DNA of 64,000 nt from JADCRZ01 sp037718865 (GTDB lineage: Bacteria; Bacteroidota; Bacteroidia; Chitinophagales; Chitinophagaceae): the NCBI GenBank assembly GCA_037718865.1, contig JBBJMP010000014.1, positions 1 to 64,000 on the forward strand, read 5' to 3'. The translations under genes were made by a program, and so were the position numbers. Shown here piece after piece: positions 1-8,540 of the stretch. Every line of letters begins with the position of its first letter. Positions within the stretch are counted from its first letter, which is position 1. The notes under the pieces were generated by a model that searched no databases, was not told the DNA's origin, and saw only the letters and a list, made by a program, of their open reading frames with translations.

Positions 1-690
1 TGGTTGTAACAACAAGTAATAAAATAATTAGAGCAAAAAGGGTTGCCCCTCCGGGGCAATTTTTAAAAAGATAAAGCACATTTCTACAAACGTTTTACCC
101 CTGACCGGGGTAAGAATGCTTTACAGGATATCGTTGAATATGCTGCGAACGTTCTACCAAATGTTCTACAAACGTTTTACGCCTAAGCGTGGTAATTCCT
201 GCCCCGGCAGGGGCAACCGGTTTGTAGCACATTAAGATGCGATATTAAATATTTAGAGCTAAAGGGTTGCCCCTCCGGGGCAATTTTTAAAAAGATAAGC
301 ACATTTCTACAAACGTTTTACCCCTGACCGGGGTAAAAATGCTTTACAGGATATCGTTGAATGTGCTGCGAACGTTCTACTAAATGTTCTACAAACGTTT
401 TACGACTAAGCGTGGTGATTCCTGCCCCGGCAGGGGCAACCGGTTTGTAGCACATTGAAGATGTGATATTTATGCCCCCGGATGGGGGCTACCCTTTGGT
501 TGTAACAACAAGTAATAAAATAATTAGAGCAAAAAGGGTTGCCCCTCCGGGTCAATTTTTAAAAAGATAAGCACATTTCTACAAACGTTTTACCCCTGAC
601 CGGGGTAAAAATGCTTACAGGATATCGTTGAATGTGCTGCGAACGTTCACACGAGCCGGGGTAAGAATGCTTACAGAATATGATTGAATG
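1..690. repeat. Three large imperfect direct repeats built from GCCCC/GGGGC palindromes
   Basis: The region has no plausible gene. The same block appears three times: its GGTTGCCCCT box starts at 41, 265 and 537, giving periods of 224 and 272 bp. Each copy carries a TTGCCCC/GGGGCAA inverted repeat, a CTACAAACGTTTTACC box, and (copies 1 and 2) a TGCCCC-GGCA-GGGGCA hairpin followed by ACCGGTTTGTAG at 200-227 and 423-450. The first bases of the window recur from 497, so copy 1 begins at or before the window edge. Copy 3 is shortened at its right end. The hairpin modules recur at 7212-7316 and 56801-56829, so this is a dispersed family and not only a local duplication. The function is unknown. 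Confidence 0.85.
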
Positions 691-705
691 TCAATACAGA
701 GCACC

Positions 706-2439
706 TCATTTCATCACTCTACCTACCGGGTAACGTAAAAAATCCGGCTCCATATAAGGTGAATTTCGAAATACGAAATCCAGTTGCGCGGAGGCGCTTT
801 TTGAAAACACACTGTCTTCAGCTTTCTTGTTTTCAAGCCTGGATTTGATTTCAGGGTGTGCTTTTAATAATGCTGCTGCCCTATCCTCGAAAACATAACT
901 GCTGAAACCTTCTTTCTGACCGAGGATGCTATCGAAAAAGTTCCAGGCAAAGTATGAGTCATTACTTTGGGGCTCCAGCACTTCTACAATAAACCTGTTG
1001 GCCGCCTGGTTCATCGGAATATAGACATCGCCCTTCCGGTAGCGATATGATTGCCTGACAACCCTGAGTTTAACCACGCTGTTCAGGTGATGCATTTCAA
1101 AGGGTTTCGGCGACGAGGTATAGTCCTCGGTATAATACAATTCCACGTCGACCAGCGAGTCCTGTGTTAACCTGCGCATGTTTACCCTGTTGATCTTCAG
1201 CAGATCGATGACCTTCCACCATCCTTGTGGGATAATGTATCCCAAGGGCTTTGTAATAGAAACCGACGGCTTATAATGATTATAGAAGGTTACACTTTTT
1301 TCAAAGGGTTTGTTACGGTCATAATGTAACCGAGGTAAACCGAACACAAGGCTTGTCATTTTTCCTGATTCAAAACCTTTAAACATGATTTGCGAAGTTC
1401 TGCTGCTATCCAGTTCCCACCTTACCGGGAACTGCGTTTGTACGGATACGTTTTCCTTTGCCTGTCTGCGAATCGATTTAATGTTTCCTGCATGTTTACC
1501 TGCATACTCAATACACGATTCCATCAAGGCATAAGTCGACCTTACTCTGTTTTCAAACGGTTTTAGCATATGTGTTTCAGGAGTAAAGCCGAATGTATTC
1601 CATAAGGTGGCAAAGCCGGATGAATACCTTGGACTATCGAAGAATTGAGACCAGCCGTCTTCCGGCTTTTCACCAAAAAAATTCACGTAGGGAACAAGGT
1701 CATAACCCTTTGATTTCATCAGGGCGTATAAGCCGGGTTCTAGCTGCGTATGCAAATACTCACCCATCATACCACCCAGCTTGCTATGCTGGGACGTTAA
1801 TAAGGTCATGATGTGTTGGTAATCAGCACCATTGCTTACGTGGTTATCTATGAAGATGTCCGGGTCAATGTCATGGAAAATTGCCGCAAAGGACCTTGCT
1901 TCCCTGGAGTCGCATTTGATAAAGTCGCGATTAAGGTCCAGGTTTTGGGAATTGCCCCTGAACCCGAATTCCACGGGGCCATTCTGATCAATCCGGTAAT
2001 TGGCGCTCCGGTTCAAACAACCACCAATATTATAAACAGGAATAAAGGCCAGGGTAACGTTATCGGGAATGTGCTTTTTACCGGTGACCAGGTCGCGAAC
2101 CAGCAAAAGGCTGGCATCAATGCCATCGGGTTCTCCCGGATGGATTCCATTATTGATCAAGAGTACTGCCTTATTTTGTTTATGCCAGGCAGCAGGGTCA
2201 AATCTGCCATCGTTGGAAAAAAGTACCAGGTGTAACGGAAAACCTGCATCTGACATTCCGTATTCTTTCATGAACACCCGTGGAGAAAGTTTGTCCAGTT
2301 GTTTGTAAAAATTAATGATCTCTTTGTATTCAGGCGTTTTTGTTCCCTTTGATTTCTCAAAAACAGTCAGCAGGTTTTGCGTCCTGGCCAGGAAGGAGTT
2401 TAGCAACACCAAAATAAGGAAGGGGGCTATTTTCATCAT
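706..2439 (-). CDS. Secreted M14-family zinc carboxypeptidase-like protein
   Basis: A 577-residue protein with a signal peptide at residues 1-21 (hydrophobic core, cleavage near RTQ). The M14 metallopeptidase signature is complete: zinc ligands H100 and E103 in HPGE, H200 in DNHVSNG, the substrate-binding NLDLNRDF segment around residue 171, and a catalytic-type Glu at 288 in FTPETHM. It should cleave C-terminal residues from peptides in the periplasm or outside the cell. The C-terminal ~250 residues after the catalytic domain resemble no module I can name. The start is one of two adjacent ATGs (2439 or 2436), both directly before the hydrophobic stretch. It is transcribed toward the repeat cluster at 1-690, and no T-tract terminator follows it. 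The specificity is not predictable. Confidence 0.85.
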   Translation of the reverse strand: MMKIAPFLILVLLNSFLARTQNLLTVFEKSKGTKTPEYKEIINFYKQLDKLSPRVFMKEYGMSDAGFPLHLVLFSNDGRFDPAAWHKQNKAVLLINNGIHPGEPDGIDASLLLVRDLVTGKKHIPDNVTLAFIPVYNIGGCLNRSANYRIDQNGPVEFGFRGNSQNLDLNRDFIKCDSREARSFAAIFHDIDPDIFIDNHVSNGADYQHIMTLLTSQHSKLGGMMGEYLHTQLEPGLYALMKSKGYDLVPYVNFFGEKPEDGWSQFFDSPRYSSGFATLWNTFGFTPETHMLKPFENRVRSTYALMESCIEYAGKHAGNIKSIRRQAKENVSVQTQFPVRWELDSSRTSQIMFKGFESGKMTSLVFGLPRLHYDRNKPFEKSVTFYNHYKPSVSITKPLGYIIPQGWWKVIDLLKINRVNMRRLTQDSLVDVELYYTEDYTSSPKPFEMHHLNSVVKLRVVRQSYRYRKGDVYIPMNQAANRFIVEVLEPQSNDSYFAWNFFDSILGQKEGFSSYVFEDRAAALLKAHPEIKSRLENKKAEDSVFSKSASAQLDFVFRNSPYMEPDFLRYPVGRVMK

Positions 2440-2449
2440 AAAAACAAAA

Positions 2450-2474
2450 AACCTGTTGAAGCTATCAACAGGTT
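2450..2474 (-). terminator. Rho-independent terminator of rpsT
   Basis: A perfect 10-bp stem (AACCTGTTGA with TCAACAGGTT) and 5-nt loop. It is followed on the minus strand by TTTTGTTTTT at 2440-2449. It lies 34 bp past the rpsT stop codon and just upstream of the M14 peptidase start, so it separates the two minus-strand genes. Confidence 0.88.
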
Positions 2475-2508
2475 CTTAAAAATAAGCAATTGGTTTGGCG
2501 TAGAAAAA

Positions 2509-2778
2509 CTATGATTCAACAGTTGTTGGGGTTAATGAATTGGCTTTTCTGGCTAGTTTACTTTTGAGGTTGGAAGCTTTGTTTTTATGAATGATGCCAC
2601 GCTTGGCGAGCTTATCAATCATAGAGACAACGCCGGGAAGGCTTTCATCAAACTTGGATTTTTCCTGTTCTTTTAAATCCCGGATGGCATTACGGGTAGT
2701 TTTACCGTAATACCGGTTTCTATCCCTGCGTTTAGCAGCCTGACGAGTATCTTTTTTAGTAGCTTTATGATTTGCCAT
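2509..2778 (-). CDS. rpsT: 30S ribosomal protein S20
   Basis: An 89-residue, very basic protein beginning MANHKATKKD and carrying the S20 pattern: basic helices, DKLAKRGIIHKNKASNLKSKL and a Lys/Arg-rich tail. It binds 16S rRNA early in 30S assembly. An upstream in-frame ATG would add seven residues (MQSKNSG), but family members start at MANHK, so 2778 is chosen. A -7 element (TAAATTTG, complement of 2825-2832) would give a leader of about 40 nt. A strong hairpin terminator lies at 2450-2474, so the gene looks monocistronic. Confidence 0.97.
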   Translation of the reverse strand: MANHKATKKDTRQAAKRRDRNRYYGKTTRNAIRDLKEQEKSKFDESLPGVVSMIDKLAKRGIIHKNKASNLKSKLARKANSLTPTTVES

Positions 2779-2824
2779 TCCCGAATTTTTGGATTGCAAA
2801 AGTAAAACGCGGTGGTGGATTTTC

Positions 2825-2832
2825 CAAATTTA
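2825..2832 (-). promoter_or_regulatory. Putative -7 promoter element for rpsT
   Basis: The minus strand reads TAAATTTG, a perfect match to the Bacteroidota sigma-ABfr -7 consensus TAnnTTTG, about 46 bp upstream of the S20 start codon. The expected TTTG -33 box is only partly matched (TTCG about 21 nt upstream), so support is moderate. The rest of the 358-bp divergent gap 2779-3136 shows no other gene. Confidence 0.4.
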
Positions 2833-2980
2833 AATAAATAATGGCAACTTATACGAATATGCGAAGGCGCTCCACTTGAAATGACAGGGACAGAGAATCG
2901 CAGACACTCAGCGTTTTATTTGAAATGACCGGCAAAGATGAAATGATATTCAATTCATCCCATTATTCATCAAAAACATG

Positions 2981-2988
2981 TAGGTTTG
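2981..2988 (+). promoter_or_regulatory. Possible -7 promoter element for sucA
   Basis: TAGGTTTG on the plus strand matches TAnnTTTG exactly and lies 149 bp upstream of the sucA ATG, which implies a leader of roughly 140 nt. No convincing TTTG sits at the -33 distance, so this is only a candidate. Confidence 0.25.
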
Positions 2989-3136
2989 CTTACCATTTTA
3001 CCCTTGTTTATTCAAGTCAACACAGAACAGATTATTTTCCCCAAACATATTCATTGCCATATGAATGTGATGGAAACATGTCATTTCGTTCTTGCATTCG
3101 AACGATTTTATCTGCAAAATAAAAACGATTAAACAG

Positions 3137-5911
3137 ATGAAAGATTTCTCCTACATCACCAATTCCTCTCCTTCCTTCATAGAAAGTTTATATCAGGATT
3201 TTGTAAAGAACCCGGATAGCGTTGATCCCGAATTCAGAAAGTTTTTTGAGGGATTCGACTTTGCCATCTCAAATAACAAAACTGCCGCGCCAGGCTCGAA
3301 CGGGGTGTCAGTGAGTTTGCCGAAAGACGGTCAATTCAGGCCTGTTGCCAGGGAAGCCGTGGATTGGAAAAGAGAGATAAGTGCCTACCGGTTAATTCTG
3401 GGTTACCGGAATAAGGGCCACCTGCTGGCCAAAACCAATCCGATCCGGACGCGTAAAGACAGGGGCGCTAACCTGGACCTTTCTTTTTTTGGATTCACAG
3501 AAGCTGATATGGATACTGAGTTCCAGGCGGGCCAACTTGTCGGGCTGGGTACTACTACACTCCGCAAACTGATGGAACATCTGCAGGCCTGCTATGCCAC
3601 TAACGTAGGTATTGAATTCAAATATATCAGCAACCAGAAAAAGATAGATTTTCTAACCAGTGAGATGGAAAAAAATTTTACCAGTCCCCTGCCCGTCGAA
3701 AAAAAGCGGCGCATACTTTCCAAGCTGAACGAAGGGGTGATGTTTGAGAAGTTTCTTCACACTAAGTATATTGGCCAGAAGCGTTTTTCACTGGAAGGGG
3801 GAGAAACGACCATCCCGGCTCTTGATGCCATTATTAACACCGGTGCTGACGGAGGAGTGCAGGAAGTAGTATTCGGGATGGCCCACCGCGGCAGGTTAAA
3901 TGTGTTGGCTAATATTATGGGTAAAACCTATGAACAGATCTTTAATGAGTTCGAAGGTACGGCTATCCCGGATCAGACAATGGGAAGCGGGGACGTTAAG
4001 TACCACCTGGGATTCCGGGCCGAGCACACTACCCCGGATGGGAAAAAAGTTAACCTGCAGTTATGCCCGAATCCTTCTCACCTGGAGGCAGTAAGTCCGG
4101 TAGTGGTGGGTTTTGCCCGGGCCAAAGCCGATGTTATTTATGAAAGCCAGTATGATAAAATACTTCCGATATTAATTCATGGCGATGCTTCGGTGGCAGG
4201 CCAGGGCATTGTATACGAGGTTTTGCAGATGAGCGGATTGAAGGGATATTATACCGGGGGAACCATTCATTTTGTAATTAATAACCAGATCGGCTTCACA
4301 ACAGATTTTGATGATGCAAGAAGCTCTGACTACTGTACCAGCCTTGCTGCAACCGTACAAGCACCCGTTTTTCATGTGAATGGTGACGATGCCGAGGCGG
4401 TGGTAAAGTGTGCCGAGATAGCTACGCGCTACCGGCAGGAATTTAACAGCGATGTATTTATTGATATGGTCTGTTATCGTAAACATGGCCATAATGAAGG
4501 AGATGACCCGAAATACACGCAGCCTAAATTGTACTCGCTGATTGAAAAACATGCCAACCCAAGAGAAGTGTACTCGAAGGAGCTTATCGCTCACGGTTCC
4601 ATAGATGCTGAACTGGCTCTTGAACTGGAGAAGAAATTCTGGGCCGAATTACAAGAACGCCTTGATGATATCAAACAAAACCCTTTACCTTATACCTATC
4701 AAAAACCCGAATTGTGGTGGCAGGTTTTACGAAAAGCCGCGCCTGCAGATTTTGATGATTCGCCGGTCACAGCAATAAGTGAAACTGATTTTAAGAAAAT
4801 ATTCGATGCAATGATGGTGTGGCCGGAAAACTTTATGCCATTGCGAAAAGTGGATAAATTAATTCAGGAAAAGATTAAACTGTATAATGACGAAGGCAAG
4901 ATCGACTGGGCCACTGCCGAGCTTATGGCTTATGGCAGCCTCCTTTCAGATGGTTTTGATGTTCGTATGAGCGGGCAAGACGTGCAAAGGGGTACATTTT
5001 CGCATCGCCATGCCGTCTTGCGTGATGAGAATACTGATGAAAAATATAATCGCCTTAGCCGTATACCCGATGCAAAAGGCAAATTCCGTATTTACAACTC
5101 TCTGCTCAGCGAATATGGTGTGTTGGGGTTTGAATACGGTTATTCTATCGCCAATCCTAATGCCCTGGTATTATGGGAAGCGCAGTTTGGTGATTTTGCC
5201 AATGGAGCACAAACCATCATTGACCAGTTTATCGCTGCGGCTGAAACGAAATGGCAGAAAATGAGCGGACTTGTTATGATCCTGCCGCATGGGTACGAAG
5301 GTCAGGGCCCGGAGCATAGCAGTGCAAGAATGGAGCGGTTTTTACAAACCTGTGCTGAGATGAATATGGTGATCGTTAACATTACCACGGCTGCAAATCT
5401 TTTTCATGCATTAAGAAGACAGTTAGCCTGGCCTTTCCGGAAACCGCTGATCATATTTTCGCCTAAAGCTAACCTCAGGCATGCGGGTACTTATTCTAAG
5501 ACGGAAGAATTTACTTCCGGTAAATTTAATGAAGTGCTGGATGATGCCTTTGTGACGGATCCAAATGCAGTAAAAAAAGTGTTGTTTTGCTCTGGAAAAA
5601 TTTATTTTGACATGGCTGAGCGGCAGGCAAGAGATAAACGTTCCGATATTGCGCTGGTCAGGCTTGAGCAGATATTTCCAATACCGCTGAAAAAACTGGA
5701 GGCCCTGTATCGCAAGTATAATAAGGCAACCTGGTTTTGGGTACAGGAGGAGCCACTGAATATGGGAGCAGCATCGTTTTTACAGATGAATGTCAAGAGC
5801 ATTAATTTCGGTGTTATCAGCCGTCAGCCCAGTGCTTCCACTGCAACAGGTTATTCCAAAGTGCATAAGCAGGAACAGGAAGAGATCATTGAAACGGCGT
5901 TTAGTATTTAG
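3137..5911 (+). CDS. sucA: 2-oxoglutarate dehydrogenase E1 component
   Basis: A 924-residue thiamine-diphosphate enzyme that decarboxylates 2-oxoglutarate and passes the succinyl group to E2-bound lipoate in the TCA cycle. The N-terminal E1o peptide (SFIESLYQDF, DSVDPEFRKFFEGF) is followed by the catalytic core, with HGDASVAGQGIVYE, NNQIGFTT, NGDDAEAV, GHNEGDDPKYTQP and GQGPEHSSARMERFLQ. The reading frame opens at 3092, but the conserved start is MKDFSYITNSS at 3137, and the 15 extra residues are unrelated to the family. It is followed after 47 bp by the E2 gene, forming a sucAB pair. No E3 (lipoamide dehydrogenase) gene is nearby. Length is typical of the family. Confidence 0.97.
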   Translation: MKDFSYITNSSPSFIESLYQDFVKNPDSVDPEFRKFFEGFDFAISNNKTAAPGSNGVSVSLPKDGQFRPVAREAVDWKREISAYRLILGYRNKGHLLAKTNPIRTRKDRGANLDLSFFGFTEADMDTEFQAGQLVGLGTTTLRKLMEHLQACYATNVGIEFKYISNQKKIDFLTSEMEKNFTSPLPVEKKRRILSKLNEGVMFEKFLHTKYIGQKRFSLEGGETTIPALDAIINTGADGGVQEVVFGMAHRGRLNVLANIMGKTYEQIFNEFEGTAIPDQTMGSGDVKYHLGFRAEHTTPDGKKVNLQLCPNPSHLEAVSPVVVGFARAKADVIYESQYDKILPILIHGDASVAGQGIVYEVLQMSGLKGYYTGGTIHFVINNQIGFTTDFDDARSSDYCTSLAATVQAPVFHVNGDDAEAVVKCAEIATRYRQEFNSDVFIDMVCYRKHGHNEGDDPKYTQPKLYSLIEKHANPREVYSKELIAHGSIDAELALELEKKFWAELQERLDDIKQNPLPYTYQKPELWWQVLRKAAPADFDDSPVTAISETDFKKIFDAMMVWPENFMPLRKVDKLIQEKIKLYNDEGKIDWATAELMAYGSLLSDGFDVRMSGQDVQRGTFSHRHAVLRDENTDEKYNRLSRIPDAKGKFRIYNSLLSEYGVLGFEYGYSIANPNALVLWEAQFGDFANGAQTIIDQFIAAAETKWQKMSGLVMILPHGYEGQGPEHSSARMERFLQTCAEMNMVIVNITTAANLFHALRRQLAWPFRKPLIIFSPKANLRHAGTYSKTEEFTSGKFNEVLDDAFVTDPNAVKKVLFCSGKIYFDMAERQARDKRSDIALVRLEQIFPIPLKKLEALYRKYNKATWFWVQEEPLNMGAASFLQMNVKSINFGVISRQPSASTATGYSKVHKQEQEEIIETAFSI

Positions 5912-5958
5912 TTTAAAGTTTAAATTCAGCATAACAACTCCATTCGAAATAGAACATC

Positions 5959-7212
5959 ATGATCGATATTAAAGTTCCAACAATAGGTGAATCAATCAGT
6001 GAGGTAACACTGATCAAATGGTTGAAAAAGGCGGGCGAATATGTAGAAAGAGACGAAGTGATTGCCGAACTGGAAAGTGAAAAAGCCACCTTTGAAGTAA
6101 ATGCCGAACAGGCGGGTGTCTTAAACACCGTGGGAAATGAGGGGGATACATTAAAGATCGGAGACATAGTGGCCAGGATTGACGAAGCTGCAGCAAAGCC
6201 GGAGGGTCAGAAAGCTCCTGAAGGTGCACAGCCACCTGTCGCAGCTAAGCAGGAGCCTGTTCAACCCGCAGCGGATAAACAACAGCCGGCTTCAATGCCC
6301 AACTCTGCCCCACCGCCCGCGGCCCATGATATGAAAGCTTCACCCGTTGCTGCGGCTATGATCGCTGACAAAAACATGGATCCGAAATCGGTCACCGCTT
6401 CAGGTGTATATGGCAAGATATTAAAGAACGATGTGCTTGACGCCCTGAACAATCCGGGAAGGCCACCAGGTCAAACGCTGTTTAGCCGTGAAGATAAAAA
6501 AGAGAAGATGAGTAATCTTCGCAAGACCGTTTCCAGGCGGTTGGTAGAGGCGAAGAACACAACGGCTATGCTCACTACTTTCAATGAAGTGGACATGAGC
6601 CGCATTATGGACCTGAGAACAAAAAACAAAGAAGCGTTCAATAAAAAGCATGGCGTCAACCTGGGGTTTATGAGTTTTTTTACAAAAGCTGTTTGTTTTG
6701 CGCTGCAGGAATGGCCGGCGGTAAATGCCTATATTGACGGGGACGAGATTGTGTATCATAGTTATTGTGATATCTCGATTGCCGTGTCTGCCCCAAAGGG
6801 CCTGGTAGTGCCTGTAATCCGGAATGCGGAGAGTCTAAGTATGGCGGAAATAGAAAGAAAAGTGGTTGAACTGGCTACTAAAGCGAAAGAGAGTAAATTA
6901 ACCATGGAGGAAATGCAGGGGGGCACATTCACTATTACGAACGGCGGTGTTTTTGGATCGTTAATGAGTACACCGATAATTAATATTCCACAGTCTGCCA
7001 TTTTAGGTATGCACAAGATCCAGGAAAGGCCGGTTGCCGTCAACGGGCAGGTGGTTGTGAAGCCAATGATGTACTTAGCCGTCAGTTATGACCATCGTAT
7101 CATTGATGGCCGCGAATCGGTTAGTTTCTTGGTAAGGGTGAAAGAGCTACTCGAGACTCCGGAGTTATTGCTTTTTGGAAAAGACCCGGTCAAGGCTTTG
7201 CTGGAGCTGTAG
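5959..7212 (+). CDS. sucB: Dihydrolipoyllysine succinyltransferase (E2 of 2-oxoglutarate dehydrogenase)
   Basis: A 417-residue E2 subunit that transfers the succinyl group from lipoyl-lysine to CoA. The order is a lipoyl domain (residues ~2-77, lipoylated Lys in ESEKATF), a Pro/Ala/Gln-rich linker (~80-125), a peripheral E3/E1-binding domain (SPVAAAMIADKNMDPKSVTASG) and a catalytic acyltransferase domain ending with the active-site SYDHRIIDGRESV. It is co-directional with sucA and almost certainly co-transcribed. Directly after its stop codon come GTTGCC/GGCAAC and GCCCC/GGGGC palindromes of the dispersed repeat family, which may help end transcription. Confidence 0.97.
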   Translation: MIDIKVPTIGESISEVTLIKWLKKAGEYVERDEVIAELESEKATFEVNAEQAGVLNTVGNEGDTLKIGDIVARIDEAAAKPEGQKAPEGAQPPVAAKQEPVQPAADKQQPASMPNSAPPPAAHDMKASPVAAAMIADKNMDPKSVTASGVYGKILKNDVLDALNNPGRPPGQTLFSREDKKEKMSNLRKTVSRRLVEAKNTTAMLTTFNEVDMSRIMDLRTKNKEAFNKKHGVNLGFMSFFTKAVCFALQEWPAVNAYIDGDEIVYHSYCDISIAVSAPKGLVVPVIRNAESLSMAEIERKVVELATKAKESKLTMEEMQGGTFTITNGGVFGSLMSTPIINIPQSAILGMHKIQERPVAVNGQVVVKPMMYLAVSYDHRIIDGRESVSFLVRVKELLETPELLLFGKDPVKALLEL

Positions 7213-7316
7213 TTGCCCTAGAGGCAACCCTTAGCTGTAATTGAGGGTAGCCCCCGCCGGGGCAAAAAATCTTGCATGTTCAATGGCTACAAACAGGTAG
7301 CCCCTACCGGGGCATG
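7212..7316. repeat. Dispersed G/C-box palindromes between sucB and the rRNA methyltransferase
   Basis: Three short inverted repeats in a row: GTTGCC-ctaga-GGCAAC (7212-7228, overlapping the sucB stop), a GCCCCCGCCGGGGC box near 7250-7263, and GCCCCTACCGGGGC near 7301-7314. They share the core of the repeats at 1-690 and 56801-56829. The last one ends about 10 bp before the next start codon, where it could fold over the translation start. Confidence 0.7.
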
Positions 7317-7324
7317 AATGCACC

Positions 7325-8470
7325 ATGAGCCGCTATCACTCCTACTTAAATACAGCAAAAAGTATCATCGAACAATATAACGGACAGGTTCCTTTAGCAT
7401 CCTGGCTGAAAGATTTTTTCCGTCAGCATAAGCAGATGGGTTCAAGGGATAGGAAAATAATTGCTGAACTGGTATATTGCTATTACAGACTAGGCCATTC
7501 TGCAAAAGACCTTGACCTGGAAGATCGTATGTTAACCGGTCTATTTATGTCAAACCAGTCTGCCAACGAAGTATTAAATCAGTTAAAACCGGAATGGAAT
7601 ACGGCCTTACGGTTACCTATAAACGAAAAATTAACGCACTGTCAACGATCTTCTAACCTGATCTTTCCCTGGCAGCATGAACTAAGCGACGGAGTGGATA
7701 TTGAGGCATTTAATACTTCTTTCCTTTTACAGCCTGACTTATTTCTGCGTGTCCGTCCGGGTCATCAGAAAACGGTAAGGCGAAAGCTGATTGATGCAGG
7801 TATTGATTACCGGGAAGTTTCGTTGAATTGTCTGGCATTGCGCAATGCCGTGAATCTTGATTCATTGATTGAACTGGATAAAGAAGCGGTAATCCAGGAT
7901 TATAATTCTCAACGGGTAGCTGATTTTCTGGGCCTCCCGGCTTCTGACTCTGCTGTTTGGGACTGCTGCGCAGCAAGTGGCGGCAAATCCATCATGGCCT
8001 ATGACCTTGATCCAGGTATTCGCTTAACCGTTTCAGACGTCCGGGAATCTATTTTGCATAATCTGCACAAACGGTTTAAACGGGCGGGAATTTCAAACTA
8101 TGAATCCTTTATCGCAGATCTTGCTGCCAGCCAGGCCACTCCACGTGGCCAGACACTGATCATTGCCGACCTTCCATGCAGCGGGTCCGGCACCTGGGCC
8201 AGGACTCCAGAGAACCTGAATTTTTTTAACCCGGAAAAGATCGGGTATTATAGCCATCTTCAAAAGCAGATTCTTACGAATGTGTTTCCCGCATTAGAGA
8301 AAGGAGGGCAGCTGGTCTACATTACCTGTTCGGTTTTTAAGAAAGAAAATGAAGACGTGGTTGATTTTATTCAGGAAACCGGCCAGTTGAGTTTGATAAC
8401 AATGGAGTTATTAAAAGGCTATACTTTAAAAGCAGATTCGATGTTTGTGGCGGTGTTTACGAAGATTTAG
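7325..8470 (+). CDS. RsmB/NOP2/Sun-family rRNA cytosine-C5 methyltransferase
   Basis: A 381-residue SAM-dependent RNA m5C methyltransferase. The N-terminal NusB-like helical region (residues ~1-130) is followed by a Rossmann methyltransferase domain with the SAM motif CCAASGGKS (~212-220), the motif IV Cys in ADLPCSGSGTW and the motif VI Cys in ITCSVFKKENED. These are the release and nucleophile cysteines of the family. The likely substrate is 16S rRNA, as for RsmB, but the exact position cannot be told from sequence. It follows sucB in the same direction after a repeat-filled 112-bp gap and ends at a 40-bp palindrome shared with the convergent subtilase gene. Confidence 0.9.
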   Translation: MSRYHSYLNTAKSIIEQYNGQVPLASWLKDFFRQHKQMGSRDRKIIAELVYCYYRLGHSAKDLDLEDRMLTGLFMSNQSANEVLNQLKPEWNTALRLPINEKLTHCQRSSNLIFPWQHELSDGVDIEAFNTSFLLQPDLFLRVRPGHQKTVRRKLIDAGIDYREVSLNCLALRNAVNLDSLIELDKEAVIQDYNSQRVADFLGLPASDSAVWDCCAASGGKSIMAYDLDPGIRLTVSDVRESILHNLHKRFKRAGISNYESFIADLAASQATPRGQTLIIADLPCSGSGTWARTPENLNFFNPEKIGYYSHLQKQILTNVFPALEKGGQLVYITCSVFKKENEDVVDFIQETGQLSLITMELLKGYTLKADSMFVAVFTKI

Positions 8471-8481
8471 TAATGAGAGGT

Positions 8482-8521
8482 TTGCCGCAGATTCATGGAT
8501 TAATCCATGAATCTGCGGCAA
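8482..8521. terminator. Perfect 40-bp palindrome between convergent genes
   Basis: A perfect palindrome (half-site TTGCCGCAGATTCATGGAT, centre TA) sits 11 bp after the methyltransferase stop and 19 bp before the end of the opposing subtilase gene. It could terminate both. T-rich sequence follows only on the plus side (ACTTTTGTG). A diverged relative with CCGCAGATTTCG/CGAAATCTGCGG arms lies at 58853-58912, so this may be a mobile palindromic repeat as well as a terminator. Confidence 0.65.
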
Positions 8522-8540
8522 CTTTTGTGTATGAAATAAG

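Noticed and set aside
1813..2235. 140-codon plus-strand ORF
   Set aside because: It is antisense to the M14 peptidase gene, whose catalytic motifs are clear.
2925..3122. 65-codon plus-strand ORF upstream of sucA
   Set aside because: It lies in the sucA leader, has no family pattern, and contains a perfect -7 promoter match.
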